This document shows, in pieces, positions 22,778 through 34,005 of a DNA stretch of 64,000 nucleotides; positions within the stretch are counted from its first letter, which is position 1, and each line of letters opens with the position of its first letter. The DNA lies in NCBI GenBank assembly GCA_027625915.1, contig JANTQA010000044.1, forward strand, positions 310,001 to 374,000, in the 5' to 3' direction. The position numbers were made by a program, and so were the translations under genes. Source of the stretch: Anaeramoeba flamelloides (Eukaryota; Metamonada; Anaeramoebidae). The notes beneath the pieces were generated by a model. It saw nothing but the letters and a program-made list of their open reading frames with translations. It was not told where the DNA came from and made no database searches.

Positions 22778-23661
22778 ATGTGTGCAATCTAAAATAAAAT
22801 TCAGAAATTTTGAAAAAAAATGAAAAGAAATTAATAAAAAGGTAATATTTTAAGTATTCTATTGGACAATTCTTCGCTCCTTGATTGATCAATTCACAAA
22901 TGAAAATGGCTCGTAAAAATTTTTCATTAGTGTCTGTAATGGGACATGGTCCTTAAGTAGAACTGAGTTTTGACAAAGAAAAATATTTTTACAAGATCTC
23001 TAAACAAATCTTTTTCTAAAGAACAAAATAATAGTTAGAGTTTTCTTTTATTTCTTCAATCTCGTATTACATTTTTAAACAAGATTTCTCACAAAAAAAT
23101 TTATATTCAAGCAAGTTCAAAGAAAATTCTGATTCAGAAGTGTAAAATTAAGGAAATCAGAACCTACAATATAGAATGATTATTACATTATCCTTTTTCC
23201 AAATAAAACACAAACTAAAAAAACCTAAATTTTAGATCTAAAATTTAGGTTAACAATATTTCTAAATAGAGTATGTTATTAAGAAAAGGTGAAATATTGA
23301 AAATCCATTTCAACGGTTCATGTCAATTTAAGAAATTCAAAATTTCCAAGAAAAAAACAGACAAATCAAAAAAAGGGTTTTAAAACATTAGATCAAAAAA
23401 TTTGAAAAAATTATTCCAATTTTGTTCTAAGTCTCTAAAAACAGTTTTTTTGTTCAAAATTAAAACTACTTTCAAGATCGTTCTGTTTTTTTTTTCGTTT
23501 AACCATCGAAATTAATTGAATGAATTTAAAGAAAATCTAATTAGAAATGATTTTCTCAGGAGGAAAAAAAGTCTTTTTCAAACTTTGTTTATTTCTTATT
23601 GTCTTAAGATCATCCATTTTTTTTTCTTTTTTCTTTCTTTGATTGTTGAAAAATTCCAAAA
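22778..23661. other. Upstream region of the Mei2-like gene
   Basis: AT-rich; no gene is seen. It holds a 30-base perfect palindrome at 23222-23251 and a T-rich stretch just before the ATG at 23662. Confidence 0.4.
23222..23251. repeat. 30-base perfect palindrome
   Basis: AACCTAAATTTTAGA is followed immediately by its exact reverse complement, with no spacer. It lies 410 bp upstream of the Mei2-like start. It could be a dyad site or a small hairpin; function unknown. Confidence 0.8.
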
Positions 23662-25675
23662 ATGGCAAGCAATAATCTAAGTCCAAAACCACAACAAAAG
23701 GAAAAATACGCATCTACAAACAACATTTTTCAAAAAAAGAATATAAATAGATCTCTAATACCCATAATTAGCCAAACATTTCGATCCTTTAATCTTGGTA
23801 CTGAACAAAGTTATGGATTGCAATTCAAGGAATGGAAACAAGGCAAAACAGAACAATCAAAAACAAACTACAACAACCTTAGCATTACGAATAGCCTTGA
23901 ACAATTCTATTACAACAAAACAGTCAAGCCCAAAAGAACTATTCCAAATAAGCAACAGGTTGAAAAAACCAATAAACTTTTGCATAACAAGGTTTCTTCT
24001 TCTCAGAGCACAGTTTTAAAAAAAACAAAACAGAGATCAGAAATTTTCAATCAAAAATTGTTGGAAATTCACAAACCAGAACCACAAGAAAATGTTTCTG
24101 TACCAAAAATTGAGAAAAATTTGAGGAAAATTTGGCAATTTGTTCCAAACAAAATCGAAGAACCAAATTTTACTCAATTTAAGAACAATCGTAAGTTTTT
24201 TTCACTTTTTGATCTTGAGAAATATTTTTTCGTTTCAAAATTTAAAATATTAATTTTGAAAAGTATCCTTTTGGAATTCTCGGTTCCTCTGAAACAAATT
24301 TGTAATTACAAACCCAAACACTCTTCAAAATAATTACATTTTAACATATTGAGTTTCATTCAAAAATTCAAAATTATCATTTTTTAATTTTTTTTGCTAA
24401 TTTATTTGTTTGATTTAAATTCTTAACTAAATAGCAAAAAATTTAACAAATATAAACCAAAATTCTTTTTCACCCTTTTTTAATTTTGAAAAAGAAGAAA
24501 AATCACAACAAGAAAATGTACAAAAACAAAAACAAAAACAAAAACAAATCGAAAGCCAAAAACAAAAACAAAAACAAAAAGAATTTTCTCAAACTCTAGA
24601 AACATTTCAGTCTTTCCAAAACTATAAACCAAAACAAGTCAAAAGAAAGAACTCGTTAACTGATTCAAAACAAATATACTCTTCTATAAGAAACCCAAAT
24701 AATAATCGAAACAAACAAGGAAGAATGACCACTCGAGAGCACCCACTTGGGGAAAATCCCAGTCGTACTTTGTTTGTTCGTAATATTGATTCCAAGACAA
24801 GCGACGACGAGCTGTATCAAATATTCCAAAAATATGGCAGAATTTCTTCCATTTACTCGAAAACCAAATACAGGGGATTTGTGATGGTGCAGTTTTGCGA
24901 TCTTCGAGATGCCACAACTGCGATTAAAATGCTTCAGGGGTATACGATCCATTCAAGGAAAATTGACATCCATTTCTCCATTCCAAAATGTAATAAAAAA
25001 AAGTTACCCATTGAAAACGAAGGATGCTTGCGATGCCAAAATCTGCCAATGACATTGCCGGAGAAAGAAATTTGGAATCTTTTTGCAATTTATGGAGACA
25101 TTCGAGGAATTTCAGATTCTTTGGATTCCAAAGACAAAATAGTTGAATATTTCGATATACGTGACTCCGAGAAAGCTTTTCAAGAACTTGATATGAAAAG
25201 AATAAGGGGCAAAACGATTAGGTTGCTTTTTTATAAAAAGCCAACAATTCAGTTAAATTCACCAAAGATCGAAACATTTAAGGAAATGAATTCTCTCGAT
25301 AATAAACAGAGACAAGTACAACAAGAGAAATACCATCCAAACCAACAGCAACAGCAACAGCAGCAACAAACACAAATAATTAAATTATATCAATTCCATC
25401 AACAGCAGCAACAGCAACAGCAACCACGATCACAACAACGCGGGCAGCAACAACAATACCAAAACACAGATTTTTTTCAAAATATCCATTATTTTCCTCA
25501 AAAAAACCAAACTAACCAACAACAACAGCAGGAACAGCAGCCCCAACAAAGGCAAACATATGTATACCCACAATATGGATATGCCCAACAGATGTATTTT
25601 CAAAATAGCCAGCCCTATTATGAACAAACTTCTTCAACACAGTATTTTCCAAATAGCCAATCTCCTTTTAATTAA
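23662..25675 (+). CDS. Mei2-like RNA-binding protein (two exons, RRM1 and RRM2)
   Basis: Exon 1 is 23662-24190, the intron 24191-24434, and exon 2 24435-25675. The splice (AATC|GTAAG...AATAG|CA) is phase 1 and opens exon 2 without a stop into the long RRM frame, giving about 589 aa. An unspliced reading would stop at 24333. The N-terminal half is Asn/Gln/Lys-rich. RRM1 follows: SRTLFVRNID, KYRGFVMVQFCDLRDA and RKIDIHFSIPK, which is the Mei2 RRM1 signature. Then RRM2: GCLRCQNLPMTLPEKEIWNL, VEYFDIRDSEKAFQEL. The tail is Gln-rich, prion-like. Mei2 proteins control meiosis or development through RNA binding. The diagnostic C-terminal RRM3 is absent, so this is a Mei2-like protein lacking RRM3, with an unverified role. 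Confidence 0.85.
24191..24434 (+). other. Spliceosomal intron (244 bp)
   Basis: GTAAGTTTTTTTC at the donor and TTAACTAAATAG at the acceptor, with TTAACTAA as a plausible branch site. Removal joins two open frames exactly (96 codons from the first full codon to the internal ATG at 24725). Confidence 0.85.
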
Positions 25676-26636
25676 TTAATTTTGAACATAAGTTTTTTTA
25701 TTTGATTTATTTGCATTTTTTTTTTATTTATATATATATATATATATATCTTTTTATCAATTTTTTTTTTTAATTTTTGAAATATTTTAATTCTATTTGA
25801 ACTCGAACGGTTTGTTATTCTATGAGATGATTATTATTTTTTTTCTGTTTTTTTTATTTTATTTTTTTAATAGTTATTATTAGTACAAATTATTGATTAT
25901 TTTTTTTTTCTTTTGATGAAAATTTGAACTTTTTTTAAGATATGAGAAATTATTTTAAAAAATAAAATCTAATCAATATTTTGTAATAATAGATAGAATT
26001 GAACAATAAATAAGAGTTACAATATCAAAATATTTTGTATAATTTTTTTTATGTTTTTTGATCTTTTTTTTTTTTTTTTTAATTGATTTCCAATTATTTA
26101 TACAACTTAAAAATTGAACATATAGATTTTTATGTATCTTGTATAAAATAAGTTTTTGTTTTAAAAAACTTGCTAAAATAAGTAGAATCAGATTTTAATC
26201 AAAATTTGATCACATCTTTTTTTTTTTTTCAATTGCCCCACGAAAAAGTTTTAGATTTTTGAAAGCCAATTAAAAAAAAGTGATAACTAATTGTTTTATC
26301 ACCACCCATGATTTTATAATTCTTTCTGGATATATACATTTCTTCTTTCCAATCTACAAAAATGATTAACTCACTATAAACAATATTTTGAACATTTTCA
26401 TTATCAGGTGGAATAATTAACTCCTTTAGATTAGCATTTTTCAAAGACAACTAAATATCAAAGATTTTCATTGGCTTTATAATAGTATTGGAGATTTTTT
26501 TGACAGTTTATTCCAGTATTCAAATCAATAAAATATTTCCAAATTTTTGGATCATAAATCATTTTTTCTTTTCTTTTTTGTTTTTTGATACTTTTTTTTT
26601 ACAAAATATCATATAGAAAAAAAAATAACGATTTTG
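25676..26636. other. 3' region of the Mei2-like gene and AT-rich intergenic sequence
   Basis: Contains a (TA)n run near 25729-25750 and T-rich stretches. No gene is recognised. Confidence 0.45.
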
Positions 26637-26843
26637 GAAAAGACAAATAATCACTATGAAAATTGAAACTATGTAATATCTGTTAAAATGAATTTAATAA
26701 GTTGTAAAAAATCTTGTTTTTAACATTTTTCAGTTAAAATTCAGTAATAAAAAATCGGTAATGCTATTTTCAAAAATTGTGACACACTTTTTTTAGTTTG
26801 TGATTTTATTTTTTTTTAATTTTTAAAATATTAGTTTTATATA

Positions 26844-27377
26844 TAAACCCCAATTCAAAATTTTTAATACACCAAAATTCAATTTGTGAAGAAAAAAAAA
26901 TATTTAATCAATTCAAGAAGATTTACCAGATTAGAACCATTCACTAATTGAAATTTTAACACATGTTTATAAATCACAATACTCACAAAATAATAAATAA
27001 ATAATTATCAATAAAAATAAATTATCGGTGTGTCAAAAATTTTGGAGAGAGCAAAACAAAAAAATTCATTAGTAAATTTGTTTAAATTCTATTAGGATTA
27101 TTGATCGATCAAAGGTTAGATACTACCAACTAATTTTATTTGAGTTCTTCTATTTTGAACAAATTAACTTTAACCAAATATCAATCGTTCAAAAAAATTT
27201 TGATCCAACCAAACAAATTACGTAATTCAAACAATGAAATGAAAACAAAAACTAAAAGATGAAAAAATGATTTTCATATTTTACAAAAATCAAAATTATC
27301 TCCAATTTCAATGAAATTGTATTATTTTGATTGTTTGGAACGTTTTAGCTGTGTGGAAAATTTTGAATTTTAGTTTA
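26844..27377 (+). mobile_element. MITE family 1, copy A
   Basis: Ends TAAACCCCAATTCAAAATTT and ...AAAATTTTGAATTTTAGTTTA, flanked by TA on both sides. It interrupts the left palindrome arm; the opposite arm lacks it. It therefore inserted after the palindrome formed. Confidence 0.88.
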
Positions 27378-27509
27378 TATATATTCGAATGATTTAAAAG
27401 TGAATTGCAAATTATTTTTAATTATTTGTTGTTCTTGAATACTAAAGGATATTTTTTATTATCAATTTATTATTTCAGGCTAGTCACAATTTTTGAAATC
27501 GTGTTAATA

Positions 27510-28049
27510 TAAACTAAAATTCAAATTTTTTAAGACACCTATACCAGTTAAAGGATCAAAATCTTTAACAATTTGATTTAAATTGGAAATAATTTTGATT
27601 GTTGAAAAATATGAAAATCATTTTTTCATCTTTTAGTTTTTGTTCTCATTTTATTTTTTGAATTACGTAACTTGTTTGGTTGGATCTAAATTTACTTTAA
27701 AAATTGATATTAGGTTAAATTTGAGTTGTTCAAAACATAAGAAATCAAATAAAATCACTTGATTTTATGAAACAATTTGATTAAATAATGATTGTTAATA
27801 GAATTTAAACTAAATTTACGAATACATTTTTTTTGTTTTACTCTCTCCATAATTTTTAAAAGAACAATAATTGATTAGTCTTAATAATTATTTAATTTTT
27901 ATTTTGTGAGTATTTTAATTGATAATCAATTGTTAAAATTCCAATTAACCAATGTTTCTAATTTGGAATTTCACATAGAATTTATTTTAATAGATTTTTT
28001 TTTTTAAAAATTGAATTTTGATGTGTTCAAAATGTTGAAATTTAGTTTA
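27510..28049 (-). mobile_element. MITE family 1, copy B, at the palindrome centre
   Basis: Ends TAAACTAAAATTCAAATTTT and ...GTTGAAATTTAGTTTA, flanked by TA. It is in inverted orientation relative to copy A and lies exactly at the central TA of the palindrome. Confidence 0.88.
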
Positions 28050-28378
28050 TATTAACACCATTTCAAAAACACAGACTAGCCCGAAATAATAAATTGAAAA
28101 AAAAACTATCCTTTAGTTTTCAAGAACAACAAATAATTAAAAATAATTTGCAATTCACTTTTAAATCATTCGAATATATATGAAAACCTGGTGTTTTCAA
28201 AATGAAAATCAAAAACGTAAAAAAAGGTGTACCAGAATTTTTGAAATGAGCATTAATGATTTATAATTATTGAACTTTCACTGAAAAAAAGTTAAAAAAA
28301 AGATTTTTTATGAATAATTAAATTCATTTTAACAGATATTACAGAGTTTCAATTTTCATAGTGATTATTTGTCTTTTG

Positions 28379-31095
28379 GAAGATCTCTTGTTTTTTCCAC
28401 ATGATCTTTTTAAAAAAAAAGTATAAGAAGAAAACAAGCAAAAAAAAAAGTATCAAAAAAAAAAAAAAAAAAAAAAAAAAAGAAAAAGAAAAATTTTCCT
28501 TTACCTTGGCTACTCCAAAAAAAAGAAAGTTTTTCAAAAAAAAAAGAAAAAGAATATTAAAAACAAAAGAAAAACAAAAATTAGAAAAAATGATACTAAA
28601 ATTTGAAAAATTAGAAAAAATGATCCTGATCCAAAAATTGTAAATATTTCTTTGATAAGAATAATCGGAATAAATCCTCAAAACAACTTTCATTAATATT
28701 TTAAAGCGAGTCAAAATTTTTGAAATCTAGTTTATATGAGCTGTTTCCCAAAAGTATTGCAAATTTATTTTAAAATATCTTTATAAAAAAAAAATATGTT
28801 TAAAATAATATTTAAATCTAAAATATTATTAAAAATAATTTATTGGCTCGGCGAATTAATCCAATTTGTTTATTAGTATGTTATTACTTAAATAAAAGAT
28901 GATGAAAATTTTAGATCTCTATTTTTTATGATATTTTTTTAGGTAAAAATTTATAATTAATCTAAACCATTCTAACCAAAAAATAATTTTCCTATAAGGT
29001 TTAATTTTTATAAATTTTACAACAGAATAAAAATAATATGAGTATATTTTATTTTTTTAAATGAAATTTATGTGTTGCCATATTTCTAGCATGTTATTGA
29101 AATTGGGAGTATATTTTTTTTTCAACAAAACAACCAATTTATTTTTCATTTTTTGAAAATATATTGAAGAAACTATTTTTATATAAATATCATATTTGCT
29201 AACCTACCCAGTATAGATATTCTCTCTATTATATATTGTTAAATAAGCAATATATCTACTAAAAAAGAGATATTTTTATGAAATATAAAACAATATACCA
29301 CAATTCTTTGACCAACCTAAATTTTTATATCAATTGGATTTTTTAAAAAATGTTATTTTTTAGATAATATTAGTATTTTTTTTTTGAATTATTGTGATTT
29401 TTTTTTAAATAATTACTGAAAGCCTCTAATAACAAAAACAGTTATTTATATATTCTTTCAAATATATTTGTTATTTATATTTATATTTTATTTCTTATGA
29501 TTGATAAAAACCTTAAAGTATAATAAATAATTCTTTAAAGTAATTTAGAATTTCTTATCAATATTTTTCCTATAGAGTTAATATTTCAATAATTATTCTT
29601 GATTTTTTAAAACTTCTATATTATTTATCCTATTTTTAATTTAAAAATTCATAAAAAGTAAATTGATATAATTCTTTATAAAACTATATAGTATTAATTC
29701 TTTTATTTTCCCATACAGTTTTAAACTATTATTTATTTATTTTTCTTTTCAAGAAAATCTATATTTTACTTCTTAAAATATAATCTACCAAAAAAAAAAA
29801 AAAAAACGAATTTTGAATATTTATTTGAAAGTTTAAATAATTATCAAATTATTTGGACAAGGAATTTCACTGTTTTGATTTTTTGATTGTTTTTCTTGTA
29901 AAAAATAAACCAATAAATTAAATTTAAGGAGACGAGTTATGAATACAAAATCAAGTTTCCTATTTCCAACTATTTAAGCTGATAATTTACAAAATTTTTA
30001 CTTATATTGAAATATTTTTCATTTTTATTTTTTTGTCTTTTTCTTATTTTATATCGTTATTAATATTATGATAATAAATACATAAATTATCGAAGAAAAA
30101 TAATTTATACAACTTTACAAATATATAAACCCAATAATATAAGCAAGGTCTTTTCATTCAAGCAAATTATTTTTATTTATTTATTTTTTTTTTAGTAAGG
30201 ATTTTCTGATTTTATAATTTTAAGATAAAAATCTTCAACTTCATTGATTGTTTTAGATTTTTTTCAAAATTCAACTTTAAAATATATAAAAATATTTTGG
30301 AAAAAATTTGTCAAATTGATTTTCCAAAAAATTTAAATTTAATTGTAATCATACTGAAAAAAAAACAAATCTTGTTTTTTTTTGTATTATAAAAATTGCT
30401 TTAGATGATCAATTTGATAAAATTATTCCATTTGACAATTTTTTTCCACCTTAGTAATTGAGAAAGTAAAATAATATTTGTAATAGGAGCCCAATTGTAA
30501 AAAAAATTAAGAAATATCACAAATTATTATTTTTTAGTTACCTATTAAAAACAAACTTTTCAAAAATAACTTTTTTTATGTGTAAAAAAGGCGATAAGTT
30601 ACTTAAATCTTATTATTTGAGCTCTAGATCGGTCAGTATTTCTTTTTTGATAATAATTTTATATTTGAATAAATTAATTTTTTTTTATTTACTTTCCATG
30701 AACTTTTTGCCAAAAATTTGGTAATATATAAAAGTATTATTTGTGAATCAGATAATTCTTCTTAAAATAATTACTATAATTCCAAACTTTTATTCAAGTG
30801 ATAATAATAATTTTTTTGATAAAAAAAAAAACAACAAATAATTTCAAGGTTTCCAAATAAAGTTTTTAAAAATTTAAGTTGATCGTTTTATTTTTAAAAA
30901 AAAAAATTTTTATAATTCTTTTTTTTAAATTATTATTTTTTTCTTTATCGTCCAAAAAACTTTTGATGAGTATAATTATTTTATACCTATTATCTATTTT
31001 TGAAAAATTAAGTTATATATATATAAAACAAAAATAATGAAAATTTTACAATTTAAAATAAATGTTAAAATTACTGAAAAAATTTTAGAAAATTA
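28379..31095. other. AT-rich intergenic sequence
   Basis: No gene is recognised. A lysine-rich chance frame over a poly-A stretch occurs near 28401-28643. A weak relative of the 12.3-kb repeat lies near 28850-28930. Half of a family 1 terminus (GTCAAAATTTTTGAAATCTAG) is at about 28710-28732. Confidence 0.4.
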
Positions 31096-32102
31096 ATAAA
31101 CTATATTCCAAAAATTTTGACACAGTTTAAACAGTTGAAAGAATAATAATACTACACTTTACATTCAATTTAGAAAGAATTTTGATTATACAAACTATTT
31201 CATTTTTTGTATTTTTTGTTCTGTTTTCATTTCCTTTTTCCCAGTGGCCTAATCTGTTTCGTTATACTGTAGTCAAAATAAAGCGTGCAAAAAAATTTAA
31301 TGCGTGTTTCAAAATAAAAAGCGTGTTTTTTTGTTATAGAAAACCTATACATTAACCAATCAAAGAAACCAATAATAAACCCTAAAAAAACATGGTATTG
31401 GTTTCTTAAAGTTCTATTATTTAAAAAGAAATTCTAAAAATGAAAGATCAAATTGGAAAATTTATCTCAAAAAATAGAGTAAATTTTTTTCAAAATTTTA
31501 ATAATAAAAAAAACAAAAAATTTCAAAAAAATTGAGAATATTATGGAAAATTTTTAACAAAATTCATGAATAATTTAAATTTTACTGAAAATAAGAAGAC
31601 CTTAACTTTCAAAATTGATTTGGGTAAGGTATAATGTTTGGTAGTAGATTGGATGTTACATTGGTACAAGAATAAAAAAAAGCACGGATAATATTTTGAA
31701 ACACGGATTATAGTCGCTGTGCACGCATTATTTTGATCACTGTATACGTAATTTTTTTCTATGGTTGATAAAATGTTTCTGTTGAGTTTGTTAAATTGGA
31801 AAATCACATAAAATTGGTTGGTGGTATCTTATCATTTGATCGATCAATAATTGTTGGTGAAATTTCAACAAATTAACCAATAAAATTTTTTGTTTTGCTC
31901 TCTCATTATTTTGGACACACTGATTTTTTTTGAGATTTAAATTTTTTTCTTTTATTTGGATGAAAATGATTACTTATTAAAACATTAATACCCAGGAAGT
32001 TAAATGTGTTTTTGTCTTAGGTTTGAAAAAATACAATAAATTGAGTTTTATTTTGCCTATTTTTGATTTTGGGTGTATCCAAATTTTTGGAATGGGGTTT
32101 AA
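31096..32102 (-). mobile_element. MITE family 2 copy interrupted by a family 3 MITE
   Basis: Ends AACTATATTCCAAAAATTTTG and ...CCAAATTTTTGGAATGGGGTTT match the intact copy at 49502-50036. Between 31265 and 31744 a family 3 element is inserted. Without it the length is close to the 535 bp of the intact copy. Confidence 0.82.
31265..31744 (-). mobile_element. MITE family 3 copy nested in family 2
   Basis: Ends TACTGTAGTCAAAATAAAGCG and ...GCATTATTTTGATCACTGTA form an inverted repeat beside TA dinucleotides. It is the inverted counterpart of 17647-18120. No transposase. Confidence 0.85.
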
Positions 32103-32313
32103 TTAAATTTATATTAATTATGCTATTTTTTCTTTTTTTTTCATAATTTTTTAAAATATTATTATTATTATTAAATATAACATTTAAAAAACCAAAAAAC
32201 AAAAGCACATCTAATAAATTCATCCAATTTAATTAAATGAATTTGTAATTTTTTTTTTTTTTTTTTTTTTGTTATATTCATTCTTGATAATATTTCTTTC
32301 GTTTCGTTTTGTT

Positions 32314-33317
32314 TTATTTTTCTTGGTAAAGGGGGAGGTTCCTTTTTTCAGTGCCTTTTTTCATTAACGTTTTGCTATTTTCATTTTTTTTTATTTGAGT
32401 TTGTTTTTTTAATCTGTTTACTTTTGCATCTTTCTTGAATTTTTTTTTTGATAAAGTATGTGGTAATTTATGCTTTACTTTTTTTTGAATTAATAGATTG
32501 TTGATCAATTTTTTCATCGATTTTTTTGAGTTAAACTTTCCTTTTTTTCATTTTCTTTTTTTATTCTCTTGTTGGTTCTTTTTATTTTTCTGTGTATTTC
32601 TATTTTCTTTATTAAATTGTGTAAATTTTTCATTTTCATTTTTTTGAGAAATTTTTATCTTTTGGTTTTTGCAGATATTCTTTCCATTTTGATTTTCATT
32701 CTCTTTTGTTTTCTGGAATTTTTTCAGTCTTTTTAACTTTTCATCTTTATTTAATTTTTTTAGCAAAGATGGCTGTAAATTTTTATTTCCTACCTTTTTG
32801 ATCATTATTTTGGAATTTCTTGATCGTTCCAGTATTTTTATTTCCATTTTGAACACCAGAACCATTTTCCTTATTTTTTAAAATTTTCTTTAGTCTTTTT
32901 AACTTTTCATCATTATTTAACTTTTTTGGCAAAGGGGGTGGTTTGCTTTTATTTACAATTGTTTTTTGATTCTTATTTTGAGATTCCTTGATTTCTTCAT
33001 TGCTCTTTTCTCCACTTCCATTTCCATTTTCATTCTTATTCTTATTTTCATTTTCATTTTCATTTTCATTTTCATTCTGATTCTTATTCTTATTCCCGTC
33101 TTCATTTCCATTTCCATTTTTTCTTTCTTATTCTCATCTTCGTCTTCGTCTTCGTTTTCATTTTCATTTTCATTAGTTTCCGAATTTTTTTCATCCTTTT
33201 TAACTTTTCAATTTCATCTAATTTTTTTGGAATTGGGGGTGGTGAATTTTTCCCCTTTCTTAATTCATTAAGGACATCCAATTCAACTAATTTTCTTGAT
33301 AAGTGACCCCTTTGCAT
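32314..33317 (-). pseudogene. Proline-rich PPPLPKK repeat tail of the RhoGEF gene, frame broken
   Basis: Read on the minus strand, this stretch encodes repeated modules in several frames: NSPPPIPKKLDEIEKLKRMKK near 33250-33180, KPPPLPKKLNNDEKLKRLKKI near 32950-32890, LQPSLLKKLNKDEKLKRLKKF near 32790-32720, and a last PPPLPRK near 32335. Glu/Asn/Lys linkers lie between them. The modules look like SH3-binding PxxPxK motifs followed by a short basic helix. Similar modules make up the protein at 59455-60492. The frame changes several times, mostly in homopolymer or low-complexity runs, and one TAA intervenes. It is either a decaying gene end or a poorly resolved assembly. Confidence 0.6.
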
Positions 33318-33354
33318 TAAGTTGTGAGAATAATGAAATTTTGAGAATTTATTT

Positions 33355-34005
33355 TTAGGAATTCCATTGATTTGTTTTCTTCTCTTTATTACTATAGTCT
33401 TTAAAATTAAAATTCTTGCTACTGATGCCAGTGTTCGATTTTAAAGTTTTTTGCGAATCCCAGCTATAGTCAGAAGTAAAGGTGGTGTTGCTTTGCACTT
33501 TTAATTGGAAAATTGATTCTCCAAAAACAGAAATGCCAGAAACTGCGCCAACTTTAGGAGGAGACAATTTCTTTCAGATTTGATACATTGATAAATTCAT
33601 TGCTAATTGATTAATAATTTTCTTCCTTAATTTAGCATTCACCCTCTGCTTTAATAATTTTGGGTTTGATTGGATACGAAGACCAATAAAATCGCGAAAA
33701 CTTTCAAAAAATGATAACTTGTCCTCTTCTGTCAGGGCACAAATAGTCACTGTTTGCTTTTTGCCAACAATTAGAAACATATTTGGGAATTTCGGAAAGG
33801 GGGGCATTTCTTGGATCCAAGAAGTGTCAGTATTAATGAATTTTTTCATTCGATACTTGCCCAAAGACTTTGAAGCCCAGATGATCACATCACTAAACAA
33901 AAAGAGATGCCGTTTTTGGATCGATCCATAAGGGTTAACCTTGTTTACGGGCAAGTCCAAAAGCAGTTTTCTATTTTGCTTAACAACATCCCACCCGATA
34001 ACATT
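33355..34005 (-). pseudogene. PH-domain part of the RhoGEF gene, after an in-frame TAG
   Basis: Directly after the TAG at 34006-34008 the same frame continues NVIGWDVVKQNRKLLLDL..., then KRHLFLFSDVIIWASK, KYRMKKFI and a C-terminal helix with LSFFESFRDFI. This is a PH domain of the kind that follows DH domains. The frame meets TGA at 33574-33576, then runs on in the same phase to a TAA at about 33355. No ATG begins the PH part; a TTG is not a plausible start. It is most likely the continuation of the 34006-35091 frame and not a separate gene. Confidence 0.7.

Larger units (their letters stand above)
26637..28378. repeat. Long palindrome carrying two nested MITEs
   Basis: The left arm is in two pieces (26637-26843 and 27378-27509). 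Together they are the reverse complement of the right arm 28050-28378. Matching blocks: AAGACAAATAATCACTATG with CATAGTGATTATTTGTCTT, and ATTCGAATGATTTAAAAGTG with its complement near 28160-28179. Removing MITE copies A and B leaves an about 660-bp near-perfect palindrome with centre GTGTTAATATTAACAC. Confidence 0.88.

Noticed and set aside
28401-28643. Lys-rich plus-strand frame
   Set aside because: Built on poly-A runs directly beside the palindrome; no independent support.
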